Shown here: one piece after another, positions 35,489 to 45,816 of the stretch
Layout of the letters: every line of letters begins with the position of its first letter
Position numbering within the stretch: position 1 is the first letter of the stretch
Source of the DNA: Chloroflexia bacterium
Lineage (GTDB): Bacteria > Chloroflexota > Chloroflexia > Thermobaculales > Thermobaculaceae
Assembly (NCBI GenBank): GCA_030446765.1
Contig: JAUJMR010000012.1
Span: forward strand, 4,061-61,917
Length of the DNA: 57,857 bases
Reading direction: 5' to 3'
Notes under the pieces: generated by a model
The model's database searches: none
What the model was told of the DNA's origin: nothing
What the model saw: only the letters and a program-made list of their open reading frames with translations
Program-made: the position numbers and the translations under genes

Positions 35489-37516
35489 CTAACCGACAGG
35501 CACGGCCTTCGGCAATGGAGCGGCGTAGACGCCTCCGCCGATCACGAGGTAGAGCTTGCCTGCGCTCTCGTCAGCGTATACCGCATCGATCCGCTTACCG
35601 CCCTTGAAGGTCCGTGGCAGGTATATCTGCGCCTGCAACTGGCCGGCCGCCGTCACCTGCAGTACCCGGTCTCGCTGTTCGTCGAGCATGTATACATACT
35701 GGTTGGTCTCGGTCACGACGATCCCAGCGCCATTGCGGATCGGTGGCTGCGCATCGACCCAAAGGCGCCGGCTTACCTTGTCGTTGGCGAACTTCCAGAT
35801 GCTCTCATCGCGGCCATTGAGCAACCAAAGATTGCCGTCGGCGCTCACGCTCGTCGCCGCCAGGGGCTGGCTCTTGATTGGCGACTTGAGCACCTTAATG
35901 CGCGCGCCAGTGAGCGTGTTGTACACAGACACCCCGTCCGCGCCCCTCAGCGCTACGAACGCTCGCGTCCCGAATGTATCGAAACTGACCACCCGCCGAC
36001 CGTCGAGCTTCCCCGCAAGGGCGACCGATCGCCACGTCTTCGCTTGCATATCATAGTCGTGTAGCTTGCCCGTGAGGTCTAACAGCAGCAGGCCACCGTC
36101 TCGCCACGACAGACCAACGAACCGGGTCCCCGGCCTCGGCGAGAGCGCGTCGCGGCGGTTGCGACGAGTGTCATACTGATACACCCTGCCTGCCGTCTGC
36201 TCCAAGACAACGACTCTTGGTCCAACGACGATCACCTTCGATGCACGTGCCTGACGGGCGGTCCCCAGTTGCGTGAGCCGCTCGACCTTCTTTAGGTAGA
36301 CAACCCTGTTGACGGTGGCGTAATCCGACGCGAGCTGCCGCAGCTCGGTTCGAACTCTGGCGTGCGCGGGGTCTATCTTCTGGGCGTCCGCGATGTACTC
36401 CTTGGCGGACCGCAAATGCTGCAGGGCGTTCTCCGTCGGCTTTCCGCGCGCCTGCTGTCGTTCCTGTTCCGCCGCCGCCAGCAGCGAGTCGAGCGCGCTC
36501 CGCTCGCGGTATCCCTGGTACGCACGTGTGCCGAGACCAAGCGCGAGAACCACAAGGAGCGTGACCCCGACCACGCTGGCAATGGCCTGAAATCGCGATG
36601 GATGAGCACCGGCGAGGCCGCGGGGTAGGCGGAGACGGTCCTGCACACCTTTCGCCTGCGTGGCGATAAAACTTGTCGATCCGGTATCTCCGATGGGGCG
36701 CTGCTTGTCTCGGTGCACCAACGCGGCCAGACTCTGGACCGAACTCCCGACGCGTGCCCTGACATCGCGCGCCCACTCTCGGCCCATCGCTTCCAGGGAA
36801 CTTTGCGACGCGCCGGACTTACGCCGCGCCGGCTGTTCAATAACGAGTGCATGCGCATCCAGGAGGTTCTCACGCGCGGCCAGGTGGGCGAGATACTCCA
36901 CCGCACCGGTGTGCTCCTGATACGAGAGTCCGTACTCGTCCTCCGCCCTGCCGACGATCCTCGCCAGTCCATCCGAGAGCAACGTCACGGTGTCTCCTGC
37001 AGCGAACGGGCTCCGATACAGCTCAACCTCGATTTGTCCGTCCAGACCGAGTGGGGTTAGCTCGGCCTCCGTACGCACCGCGCCATTCGGAAACGTGGTC
37101 GGCGCTCCCTGGTGGACCACGATGACGCGCGCTGGCTGGACCTGCGCGACGTACACATCGCTCCCGTGGATCGCGACGCACGACACGCCCAGGAACGCCT
37201 GCTTGTGGGTCGGCGCGCCGGCGTTATACTCGTGCAGCAGTCGGTTCGCGGCGATCACCGCCTCCTCAAGCGCGGTCGTGATAGTCGGGGCCGGGCCGTG
37301 ATAATACTCGTCCTCAACCGTCTCCATAACGAGCTTCGCCGCGGAACTGGCCCCACCGCTCGCGCTGGCTGGCTCGGTGAGGATCCACAACTTGCCCCGC
37401 CGATTAGCGTTACGACCAAGTTTATCCGTGACTGGCGTGGTGATGAAATCACTTTCACCGCGACGAATACCGCTGGTGAGACCGATCTGGGAACTCGAAA
37501 ATTTCTCTCGCTGCAT
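35489..37516 (-). CDS. PP2C-like domain / membrane / propeller protein, probable pseudophosphatase
   Basis: About 675 residues; ATG 37516 is chosen because GGGGGA lies 6 bases before it. Residues 1-230 resemble a PP2C phosphatase (FLGVSCVAIHGSDVYVAQVQ, DTVTLLSDGLARIV, LDAHALVIE). The first metal-binding motifs are lost: the usual NEDA and DGxGG positions read GRNANRRGKLWILTEPASAS. A membrane helix (about 310-330) is followed by a charged coiled-coil-like stretch with a TPR-like segment, then a C-terminal propeller of about 300 residues. The predicted topology is a cytoplasmic PP2C-like domain and an external sensor. A known architecture in Gram-positive-like bacteria pairs this with Ser/Thr kinases, but none is in the window. 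Confidence 0.75.
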   Translation of the reverse strand: MQREKFSSSQIGLTSGIRRGESDFITTPVTDKLGRNANRRGKLWILTEPASASGGASSAAKLVMETVEDEYYHGPAPTITTALEEAVIAANRLLHEYNAGAPTHKQAFLGVSCVAIHGSDVYVAQVQPARVIVVHQGAPTTFPNGAVRTEAELTPLGLDGQIEVELYRSPFAAGDTVTLLSDGLARIVGRAEDEYGLSYQEHTGAVEYLAHLAARENLLDAHALVIEQPARRKSGASQSSLEAMGREWARDVRARVGSSVQSLAALVHRDKQRPIGDTGSTSFIATQAKGVQDRLRLPRGLAGAHPSRFQAIASVVGVTLLVVLALGLGTRAYQGYRERSALDSLLAAAEQERQQARGKPTENALQHLRSAKEYIADAQKIDPAHARVRTELRQLASDYATVNRVVYLKKVERLTQLGTARQARASKVIVVGPRVVVLEQTAGRVYQYDTRRNRRDALSPRPGTRFVGLSWRDGGLLLLDLTGKLHDYDMQAKTWRSVALAGKLDGRRVVSFDTFGTRAFVALRGADGVSVYNTLTGARIKVLKSPIKSQPLAATSVSADGNLWLLNGRDESIWKFANDKVSRRLWVDAQPPIRNGAGIVVTETNQYVYMLDEQRDRVLQVTAAGQLQAQIYLPRTFKGGKRIDAVYADESAGKLYLVIGGGVYAAPLPKAVPVG

Positions 37517-37645
37517 GTGCATTCCCCCTGCGTGCGCGTTAGCCCGGTTATACGGCTCACCGGCAGCCTATGCAGGGGGACGGCGCATCGCAACGCGGCG
37601 TAAACGTTTTGTTATCATGGGCCGCATGCGAAGTAAGGAGAGGGC

Positions 37646-38671
37646 GTGCGCATAGGGATTCTCGCCTCCGTCGCGTGGCGCGTCCCACCCCGCCATTATG
37701 GTGGATGGGAAACGATAGCCCACGTACTGGCGGAAGGGCTGACCGCGAAGGAGCACGACGTCACGCTATTCGCGACTGCCGACTCCCACACGAGCGCAAG
37801 GCTAGAGAGCGTCGTGCCGCGACCACTCGAGGAGGACCGTGACCTGCCCAGCCGGGTGTACGAGACGCTGCACATTGCCCATGCGTACGAGCGGGCCGCC
37901 AACCTGGATATCCTCCACAACAACATCGGTGTCTTCGGTACCGTCCTGAGCCGCCTCTCGCCTGTACCGGTTGTAACCACCCTACATGGCTCGGCAGCGG
38001 AGGAAGACAGCAGGATCGTATATCAGCGATACCGCGAGCAACCGTACGTATCGATCAGCGATGCGGAACGGACGCTGGCACCGGAGCTGAACTACGTGGC
38101 AACGGTCTACAACGGCATACGCACGGACGGACTCCCCGAGCCAACAGAGCCAGACGACTACCTGCTCTTCGTCGGCAGGCTCTCACCCGATAAGGGCGCG
38201 CACCATGCCGTGCGCGTTGCGCAGATCACGGGGCGGCGGCTACTCATCTCCGGTATCGTGCCGCAATCCAATCGGGCATATTACGAGACGGAGATCGCCC
38301 CTCATGTGGATGGCAAGCGCATTACCTTCCTCGGCCCTTGCGATCCCGACACACGCAATAGCCTGATGAACCGAGCGTACGCGTTCCTACACCTCATCGA
38401 GTACCGGGAGGCGTTCGGACTCACCATGGCAGAGGCGATGGCAAGGGGCGGCCCGGTGATTGCATTCCGGCGTGGCTCGGTCCCGGAGGTGGTGCGAGAC
38501 GGCGAAACCGGGTACATCGTCGATACCATCGAAGAGGCGGTCGATGCAGTCGACCGCGTGCCGCGCCTTAATCGGCAGACATGCAGCCAGTGGGCACGAA
38601 AGCGGTTCTCCGCCGGACAGATGGTGGACGGGTATGAGCGGGTGTACGAGGCACTGGCACAGGCATCATGA
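37646..38671 (+). CDS. GT4-family glycosyltransferase
   Basis: 341 residues from GTG 37646 with AAGGAGAG upstream. Begins MRIGILASVAWRVPPRHYGG, the glycine-rich N-terminal loop of these enzymes; later LLFVGRLSPDKGAHHAVRVA and the nucleotide-sugar EX7E-like segment YREAFGLTMAEAMARGGPVI. Probably transfers a hexose from a nucleotide sugar; acceptor unknown. Its stop overlaps the ATG of folC (ATGA). Intact. Confidence 0.9.
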   Translation: MRIGILASVAWRVPPRHYGGWETIAHVLAEGLTAKEHDVTLFATADSHTSARLESVVPRPLEEDRDLPSRVYETLHIAHAYERAANLDILHNNIGVFGTVLSRLSPVPVVTTLHGSAAEEDSRIVYQRYREQPYVSISDAERTLAPELNYVATVYNGIRTDGLPEPTEPDDYLLFVGRLSPDKGAHHAVRVAQITGRRLLISGIVPQSNRAYYETEIAPHVDGKRITFLGPCDPDTRNSLMNRAYAFLHLIEYREAFGLTMAEAMARGGPVIAFRRGSVPEVVRDGETGYIVDTIEEAVDAVDRVPRLNRQTCSQWARKRFSAGQMVDGYERVYEALAQAS

Positions 38672-40057
38672 ACGAGATAGACACCTACGCCGACGCCCTG
38701 CGATACCTGTACAGCTTCGCAGATTACGAGCGCCACACCCCACGCCAGAGGGACTTCCAGCACCTCGACAGCGTTCGTGCACTGCTGGGTGCCCTCGGTG
38801 ATCCACATACGCGGCTACGGACCATACACGTCGCCGGGACCAAGGGCAAGGGCTCAACAGTCGCAATGCTTACGTCGGTGCTTGTCGCGGCGGGGAACAA
38901 GGTGGGAACCTACACTTCGCCACACCTGAACACGCACCGGGAGCGCTACCAACTGGATGGGGCACCAGTGAGCGAGCAGATGCTGACGAGCACGCTACGC
39001 GACATTCAACCGCAGATTGAGCGGGTACGAGCCGACCGGCGCCTGACCACGTTCGAGGTTGCCACGGCCTTTGCGTTCGAGTTGTTCGTACGCGAGGGGG
39101 TGGACTGGGCCGTGATCGAAGTCGGGCTCGGAGGCAGGCTCGACACCACGAACGTGCTCACACCCGTGCTCTGCGTGATCACCTCCGTGAGCATCGACCA
39201 CGCCGAGGTCCTCGGCGACAACGTGGCGTCGATTGCGGGCGAGAAGGCAGGCATAATAAAGCCTGGGGTACCGGTCGTCGTGAGCATCCAAACGCCAGAG
39301 GCGATGCGCGTGATACGGGATCACGCCGCGGACAAGGGATCGAGACTGCTGAGTGTCGAGCGACTCGCCCGGGCCCGGCACCGGAAGCTCCTCAGCCCGC
39401 AGCGGCAGGAGTTCACGCTCGACACCCAGTTACGGCTAAGTGACCAGCCGCTCCATGGCCGCGTGATTGGTCTGAACCTGATAGGTATGCACCAGGTGGA
39501 GAACGCGCTCACGGCGATCACGGCCCTCTGCCATCTGGACCCACGGCAAAGTCGCGTCGATCCGGCTGCCCTGTTCGCGGGGCTCGAGGCCATCCGATGG
39601 CCGGGACGCTTCGAAGTCATATTCAGAGACATTCCCATCGTCTTGGACGGTGCTCACAACCCGGACTCGATGCGAAAGCTCCGTCACACCGTCGAAGAGG
39701 TCTTTCCGGCCAGCGCGCGGTGTACGTGTTCGGGTCCGGCGGCAGCCACGATGCGTCGGGAATGTTGTGAGCTTGATGGCAATCCGCTCGTGCTCTGCCA
39801 CTCGACCCACCCCCGCTCGAAGCCGGTCGCAGAACTCGCGGAGGCTGGCAGCGCGTGGCGCCGAGTTCCGTGAAGCGCCGAGCGTTGAGGAAGCGCTGGT
39901 AACCGCCCGCAGCCTGCCGGGAGCCGCTGTCGTCGTGGTCTGCGGGACGCTCTTCGTCGTAGCGGAGGCGCGCGAGGCGCTCGGCCTGGCCGAGGCGACG
40001 GACCAGTACGAAGTTAGAAGGGCAAAAGCAGTCGCGCGAGCGGAAGCGCCGTACTAA
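38668..40057 (+). CDS. folC: Folylpolyglutamate synthase/dihydrofolate synthase, frame broken near the C-terminus
   Basis: About 460 residues when corrected. TIHVAGTKGKGSTVAML (P-loop), TYTSPHLNTHRERYQ, IEVGLGGRLDTTNVL, SIDHAEVLGDN and GEKAGIIKPGVPVV are all intact, as is VLDGAHNPDSMRKLR. The frame shifts around 39705-39760 and 39850, then ends in frame as GAEFREAPSVEEALVTARSL to a TAA at 40057. Adds glutamate tails to folates. The gene is essential, so these shifts are probably error. Confidence 0.92.
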
Positions 40058-40124
40058 CAGTAGGGATAATTTCGTTCCTAGTTCACCCGGTCAGTGAGCA
40101 GGCAGGCCCGCCGCCCGGATCCCA

Positions 40125-41009
40125 TTATCCCTTGACCGCACCCGCCGAAATGCCCTCGATGAAGTGCCGCTGCGCAACAAAGAAGAGTACCAGCACTGGT
40201 AGCATCACGAGCACCGAGCCCGCCATCCACAGGTCCCAGCGGCTCTCCAGACCCGGCGCTTTCAAGAAGCTCGCGAGCCCGACGGCAAGCGTGTACTTGT
40301 TCGGATCATTCAGATAAATCAGCGGCGTCAGGTAATCATCCCACTTGGCAACGAACTCGAAGAGCAGGACGGTGACAATCGCCGGACGGACCAATGGCAG
40401 CATGATGCTCCAGAAAATGCGGAAGTGCGACGCCCCGTCCACCAGGCCCGCTTCTTTCAGGTCGTTCGATCGTCAGGAAAACTGCCGCAGCATGAAGATG
40501 TAGAACGCAGAACCGAACAGGTTCGGTACCCACAAGGGATAGTAGGTATTGATTGCCCCGAACTGACGCCAGATCAGGAAGACCGGCACCATCATTACCA
40601 CGCCGGGCAGCATCATAGTCGCGAGCACGAGTGCGAACAGCGGCCGCTTGAACGGGAAGCTGAGCTTCGCGAACGGGTACGCGACGATCGCGCTACTGAG
40701 CGCCACGGCGATTATGGCCAGCGTCGTGACGAACGCGGTGTTCAATGTCCAGCGCAGAAAGTCAGTCTGCTCGAACACGTCAACATAGTTCTGGAACCTG
40801 ATCGGATTCGGTATCCATTCCGAGGTGAAGATCTGAGACGGAGTCTTGAGGCTCGTCGCTACCAACCAGTAGAACGGCAGCAGAAACGTAACAGACAGAA
40901 AGGTCAGCACCGCGTACAGAATGACCCGACCGACGGTTATGCCTCGCCCTCGAGCGTTGGGATACCGAACCGCCAGATGGGCGCCTGTGGTGCTTTCTCG
41001 GCTGCTCAT
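40125..41009 (-). CDS. Carbohydrate ABC transporter permease (MalG-like), one frame break
   Basis: About 295 residues. Begins with a cytoplasmic tail, then ILYAVLTFLSVTFLLPFYWL; the periplasmic loop TPSQIFTSEWIPNPI is typical. The frame changes at about 40475 between FYIFMLRQF and the conserved EAA loop, which reads AGLVDGASHFRIFWSIMLPL. Ends YLNDPNKYTLAVGLASF and the last helix. Its ATG overlaps the stop area of the partner permease. Confidence 0.85.
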
Positions 41010-41980
41010 TTACTCTCCCTCGTAATAAACCCAACGCTTGACAACCAGAATTGGAACAGGGTGAATGCGATAATCACGACAAACAGTATCCAGGCAAGAG
41101 CCGACGCATAGCCCATCCGGAAGTAGCTGAACGCGGTGTTGAAGAATTACATCAGGGTAGAGTAGCGCGGCGTTTGGTGCTGCCCTCCTCATCAAACAGC
41201 ACGCGGGACTGCGCGAACGTTTGCAACGCGGCGACGATGCCGACAACGGTGGCAGAAAAAGAGCACCCGGGAGAGCATCGGCAGGGTGATATGGAATGTC
41301 CGCGACCACCAGCCGGCGCCGTCTATATCGGCCGACTCGTATAGCTCTCTCGGGATATTCTTCAGTCCCGCGAGGTAGATAATCATCGCGTTGCCCGCAC
41401 CGCCCCATGTGACCATCAGGCCGAGCGCCGGCATCATCCAGTTCGGGTCAGTTGTCCATCCCGGTGCGGGAAGGCCAAGGGGCAGTCAGACCCTGGTTCA
41501 GTATTCCTCCCTGCGGATTGAGGATAAACTTCCACAGGATGGCCATAGCCACCACAAGTGACCGACGGCAGGTAGAAGAACGTCCTCCAAAACGGCACAC
41601 CGCGAACCCGTGTGTTGAGCAACATCGCCACGCCAAGTGCCGAGACGATGTGCAGCGGCACATAGATCACGGTGTAGTACGCGGTGTTGATCAGGGACTT
41701 GCGGAATAAGTCGTCCTGCGTCAGTATCTCGGTGTAGTTAGCGAGGCCCGTCCACTCGGCCGGTTCGAGAACGTTGTAGTTAGTCAGGCTGAAATAGACG
41801 GAAGCAGGGCCGGACCCAGAGTAAAGACGAGGAACCCGATGATCCACGGGCTGATGAACAGCAGCGCGACGATTGTTTCGTACCTGGCTTGTTTGTCGAG
41901 ACCGGACCCAGTGTTGAGCGTCGCCGCAGCGGTCGACGCGCCACCGTCCTGGACTCCGGTCGTCTGCCAGGTGCGCGCAT
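41010..41980 (-). CDS. Carbohydrate ABC transporter permease (MalF-like), several frame breaks
   Basis: Pieces in order: MRAPGRR start (41980, uncertain), GLDKQARYETIVALLFISPW, VYFSLTNYNVLEPAEWTGLA, NYTEILTQDDLFRKSLINTA, GVPFWRTFFYLPSVT, MMPALGLMVTWGGAGNAMII, the EAA loop NIPRELYESADIDGAGWW, and the end KRWVYYEGE at 41010. All elements of the family are present across about six frames; the corrected length is about 320 residues. It forms the inner-membrane channel with the partner permease. The ATPase is not in the window. Confidence 0.82.
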
Positions 41981-42039
41981 CCTGCCCTCCCGTCAAATGC
42001 AGCGGGACGCGTGAGATGCTCCCTGCGTCCGCCCTGGCC

Positions 42040-43548
42040 CTAGCTCTTGTAAAACTTGTCGAGTGCCCTCTGGGCCTTCTGCTGTGCATCCTTCATCGCC
42101 GCGTCCGGCTTCTTTGAGCCCTGCAGCATCGGGTCCACAGCCTCCTGCTGGAGGATGTCCGTGATCTCCTTGAGGACCGGTGACGCCGCTACCTGCTTGC
42201 TCTGCTCGAGTAGCTGGGGGGAAGAGCTTCCACCGCCTCATCGATCGCCGGCCGCGTCGGGTGTACACCTCTTCGCGGAGCATCTGGTCTGCGACTTTGT
42301 TGGCAGGAGCGATGGGATATAGACGCCCTTTTTCCGCTCCACTTCCTTCTTCTGTGCTTCCCCGGCCTTGCGCCAGATGTCGGCATCGGACATGAGATGA
42401 ACTCCCACGCCGCTTCCTTGTTCTTTGCTCCCTTGGGGATCGCCCAGGCGTTGCCGCCGCTCATGGAGATAATGTCGCCGTTCTTGCCCTTGGAACGGCA
42501 GGACCTGGAACTCCATGTTTCGATTGCCTTCGGCGATGATACCCATCAGCCAGCTTTCAAACAGCGTCATGACGACCTGGTTCTTAACCGAAGAAGTTCT
42601 GTGGTCCCGGAACTGTGTGGTCCAGGAATGCCTTGTATGGACGGAAGCCGCCTTGAACATTCATTGTCTCGACGGCATACCTGAGCGCCTCAATGTTCTC
42701 AGGAGTGTCGAAGGTGGCGGTTTTGCCATCCTCGCTCAGCAAGCTGCTGCCGTTGCCCCAGGAGTACATCCAGAGGAAGCCGCTCTGCACCTTGGTATCG
42801 AAGCCCCAGCGGGTAATCTTGTTGCCCTGCTTCTTCGTGAGCTTGCCATACTGCTGCAACTGCTGCCAGTTCGACGTGTCTATGTCCTCGACCTCAATGC
42901 CGGCCTGCCTGAGGGGCGGAGGCTGACAAAGAGCGGTCGGGCGTCCATGAACGTGGATCGCCCAGGTCTGGCCCTCGTACTGCACCTCCTTGACGGCGGC
43001 CTCATAGAAGTTGTCGAGCTTGAAGCGGTCGTCGTTTTTGATCAGATCGTCCATCGGCTCCGGGGCATTGCGCGCAGCCCGGCTTGAGCACGGTGTTCCG
43101 GCCCAGCCAGAACAGGTCCGGCACGTCACCGCTCGCGACAGCCGTTAGTATTTTCTGATCGTCGATCTCCGGTGCCGCCTTGAGGGTGATATTCGGGTAC
43201 GCCTGCTCGAAAGCCTGCACGCGCACCCTGGCCGTGGTATTGTCCGTCCCGAAGCCGAAGCGGGAGACGGTGGCCTTCTCCTTGAAGCGGGGCTTCCAGC
43301 CGGAAACGTTGGTCGTCGCCACCGGCGTTGGCAGCGGTCCCTCCGTTGCGGTGGGATTAGCGCCAACCGCCCCTCCCGTCGTAGAGGTCGCACCGCCGGT
43401 TGTATCGTCACCGCCGCAAGCCGAGAGGATCGGCGCGGCGAGAGAGGTCACGGCAAGCGTGCCGCTCCACTTGAGCACCTGCCTGCGGGGTGACCTTCGA
43501 ACCGCTGATAAAATCGTCGAGACGCTGTTCCGGCTTGAGTTCGCTCAT
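42040..43548 (-). CDS. Sugar-binding lipoprotein of the ABC transporter, several frame breaks
   Basis: ATG 43548 with GAAGGAC upstream. Near residues 19-46 a signal with RRQVLKW and the lipobox LSAC is followed by a linker rich in Thr, Gly and Pro. The family-1 binding fold follows: FGFGTDNTTARVRVQAFEQA, YPNITLKAAPEIDDQKI, ASGDVPDLFWLGRNTVLK, WLYSWGNG-like WMYSWGNGSSLLSEDG and the end ALDKFYKS at 42040. At least four frame changes (near 43085, 42590, 42480 and 42240). Expected to capture an oligosaccharide outside the membrane. Confidence 0.85.
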
Positions 43549-43793
43549 CGTATGTCCTTCCCACTACTGCCCCACCAATCGAGTGCACGTGCGTCGCATC
43601 TGCATCGAAATAGCATAGGCGATACGGAAGACCTTTGCTGCCCCAGGAGAAACACGGATAGCCACAGGCTAACATGGTTCTAACGTATCACACAAGCAGG
43701 CCTATCGTTGCCCGTCGTCGACCACGCCGCGGCCCCGTTACGGACCCTTGGATCGACAGGACGGTGTAATGCGCAATCTGGCTGGATGATGAT
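43549..43793. other. Upstream region of the ABC transporter operon
   Basis: About 245 bases with no gene that I can support; presumably holds the promoter of the minus-strand transporter genes. No clear -35/-10 pair found. Confidence 0.3.
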
Positions 43794-43898
43794 GCTTGTC
43801 ATTCCGACCGCAGTGAGGGATCCGTAGCCCGTACCACGGATTCTCGCACGCTCTCGGAATGACAGATGCCACACCGTTCAACCGGAGTCCGTATAACG
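43794..43898. repeat. Dispersed palindromic MITE-like repeat, copy 3 (inverted relative to copies 1 and 2)
   Basis: Contains CTTGTCATTCCGACC, GAGGGATCCGTAGCCCGTAC, CACGGATTCTCGCACG and TCGGAATGAC, ending CCGGAGTCCGTATAACGG. The two halves pair as GTCATTCCGA/TCGGAATGAC and GGATCCGT/ACGGATTC. Its reverse complement aligns with copy 2 from its TATACGGACTCCGG end. Confidence 0.75.
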
Positions 43899-43926
43899 GT
43901 ACACCAGTTCGACGTCGCATCGCGCG

Positions 43927-44572
43927 CTATGTTCGCCGTAAGCGAGATGGCGCTGGAGCAAGATAATACGTGAGTGCCTGCAGTGCCGAAACTGGATCGA
44001 TGTCATAGACCCGCACGTCGCTCGGCACGCGCAGCACGGCGGGGCGTAGTTCAGGATGGCCTTGACGCCGGACTCCACCAACGTATCGGCCACCTCCTGC
44101 GCGGCGGAGGCGGCACCGCGATGATCGCGACCCGCACCTGCATCGCACGGATGCGCTCCGGCATAGTGGTACATCCTCAACGACCACGTCATTGAGCGTC
44201 GTGCCGATGCGCTCCGGATTGTGGTCATAGACCCAGGACAACTGAAAGCCATGTTCTGAGAAGCCGCCATACCGGGCGATTGCCCGCCCGAGCGGGCCAG
44301 CTCCGACGACAACCACGCGATACCGTTCGTTGATGTTCAGGATGTCGCGGATCGCATCGAGCAGGTGCGGGATGTTGTTCTCTCCCCTGCTTGCCGAACT
44401 CCCCGAAGTACGACAGGTCAGCTGAATCTGCGCCGCTGTACTGCCGGTGGCAAGCGCGCCTTGAGGAAACCAGTCTCTGACCCGGCGCGTTCAGCATCGC
44501 CGTGAGGCGTGCATAGATAGGCAGTCGCTTGATCACAACGTCCGGTATGCTGATGTCGGGTTCCAAGACCAT
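43927..44572 (-). CDS. rex: Redox-sensing transcriptional repressor Rex, several frame breaks
   Basis: ATG 44572 gives MVLEPDISIPDVVIKRLPIY, and the winged-helix part continues ARLTAMLNAPGQRLVSS and, in another frame, SSASRGENNIPHLLDAIRD. The NADH domain reads YRVVVVGAGPLGRAIARYGG, VYDHNPERIGTTLNDVVVED and, after frame changes, AILNYAPAVLRVPSDVRVYD with IDPVSALQALTYYL near the end. Corrected length about 215 residues. Rex senses the NADH/NAD ratio and represses anaerobic or fermentative genes. It follows the surface-glycan genes in the same direction. Confidence 0.82.
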
Positions 44573-44714
44573 AACCCTGACTGCGGTGGAGGCGTACGAA
44601 CTGGCGGATGGCGGCATGGCGAATTCGGGGAGTACGATACCCAAAGCGCACAACTGCTCCAAGTGGTGACGCAGACCCTCGCAGCTAGACGGCAAGGGGC
44701 CGGTTCGCGTATGT

Positions 44715-45816
44715 CTAAGAGAAGGATAACAGAAAGCAGTTGCACACGCAGTCAGCGGTTCCCAAGGCGCGCAACCCCGCATCCCGGGTCATCTGACCGG
44801 GCGGGACCTCCATGGAAGACGCGGGCGGCGACCCGGTGCCGACATGTCCACTCCGTATGCGGTGCAGCGACAGGTGGTGCGTGCTCCAGTAATAAATCCC
44901 CAGAGTGTCACAGGCAGTACAAGGACCGCGTGCAGAACGAGGACGTATCCGGTGGCAAGCTCGCGATCTGCGGGGCCAATCCAGTCCCACTAGCACGCGC
45001 AGCGCGCCAACTCGAACGATCCGACATAGCCAGGGCGTTTTTGGTACGAGCGTCGCGAGGTTCGTCACGGCTAGCGTGGAGTTAATATGATCGCCGCCTG
45101 ACCCGAGATCGAAGGCTATTGCCAGGGTCCAGTACATACCCGCTTCAAACAGCCAAGCCACCACTGAGAGCACAAACCCCAGGCTAAGCACCCGCTGGCT
45201 GCGCACCACGCGCAGCCCTGCGAGGAAGCTACCGCCAGCACCTTCCAGCCGGGCTAAGACAGAATCCGGCAACCGTCCAGTCACAGGCGAGAGCAGCCGA
45301 GCACCTTGTCGGGCCATGACCAGTAACACCAGCGGCCAAAGCCCCACGAACAACAGACCACCCGCGACTAGCGCAACCCGTTCAATCGCGCCATTGGGAA
45401 CGAGCAACGCCCCGATCGCGAGCAACAGCAGCATCGTCGCTGCGTCGAGCAGTCGCTCCACGACGACGGTACCGAGTGCGGATGCCTTCGGGATCCGCTC
45501 ACGCTGCGAGAGCACGTGTACACCCGCACCACCTCACCCATGCGCGCCGGCAAGATGTCGTTCGCCATAACCGATGACCACTACAGGGAACAGGGAGGAG
45601 ACGGGGGAATCTGCCCATCGGGGTGAGCAGTAGGCGCCACCGGACCGCGCGTACCCAGACGCCGGTGAAGTACAACACGAGCGCGGGGACCACATACCAG
45701 TACTGTGCTTCAGCGAGTGAGCTAGCCGTTTGTGTCAGATCCTGGCCGCGCAACGCCAGCCAGAGGAAGAACGCGCTAACGAGTATGCTGCCCCAGAGCC
45801 TCAGATTCCTCAACAC
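44715..45816 (-). CDS. Flippase-like integral membrane protein (UPF0104/LPG synthase TM domain), frame breaks
   Basis: GTG 45816 with AGGGCGG upstream. Many hydrophobic helices: SILVSAFFLWLALRG, WYVVPALVLYFTGVWVRAVR, MANDILPARMGEVVRVY (the signature loop of this family), SALGTVVVERLLDAATMLL, VVAWLFEAGMYWTLAIAFDL. Frame changes lie near 45510-45590 and 44990-45060. The family moves lipids or lipid-linked sugars across membranes or modifies phospholipids. In line with the glycosyltransferase-like genes upstream, a lipid-linked glycan role is the likely inference. Confidence 0.75.
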
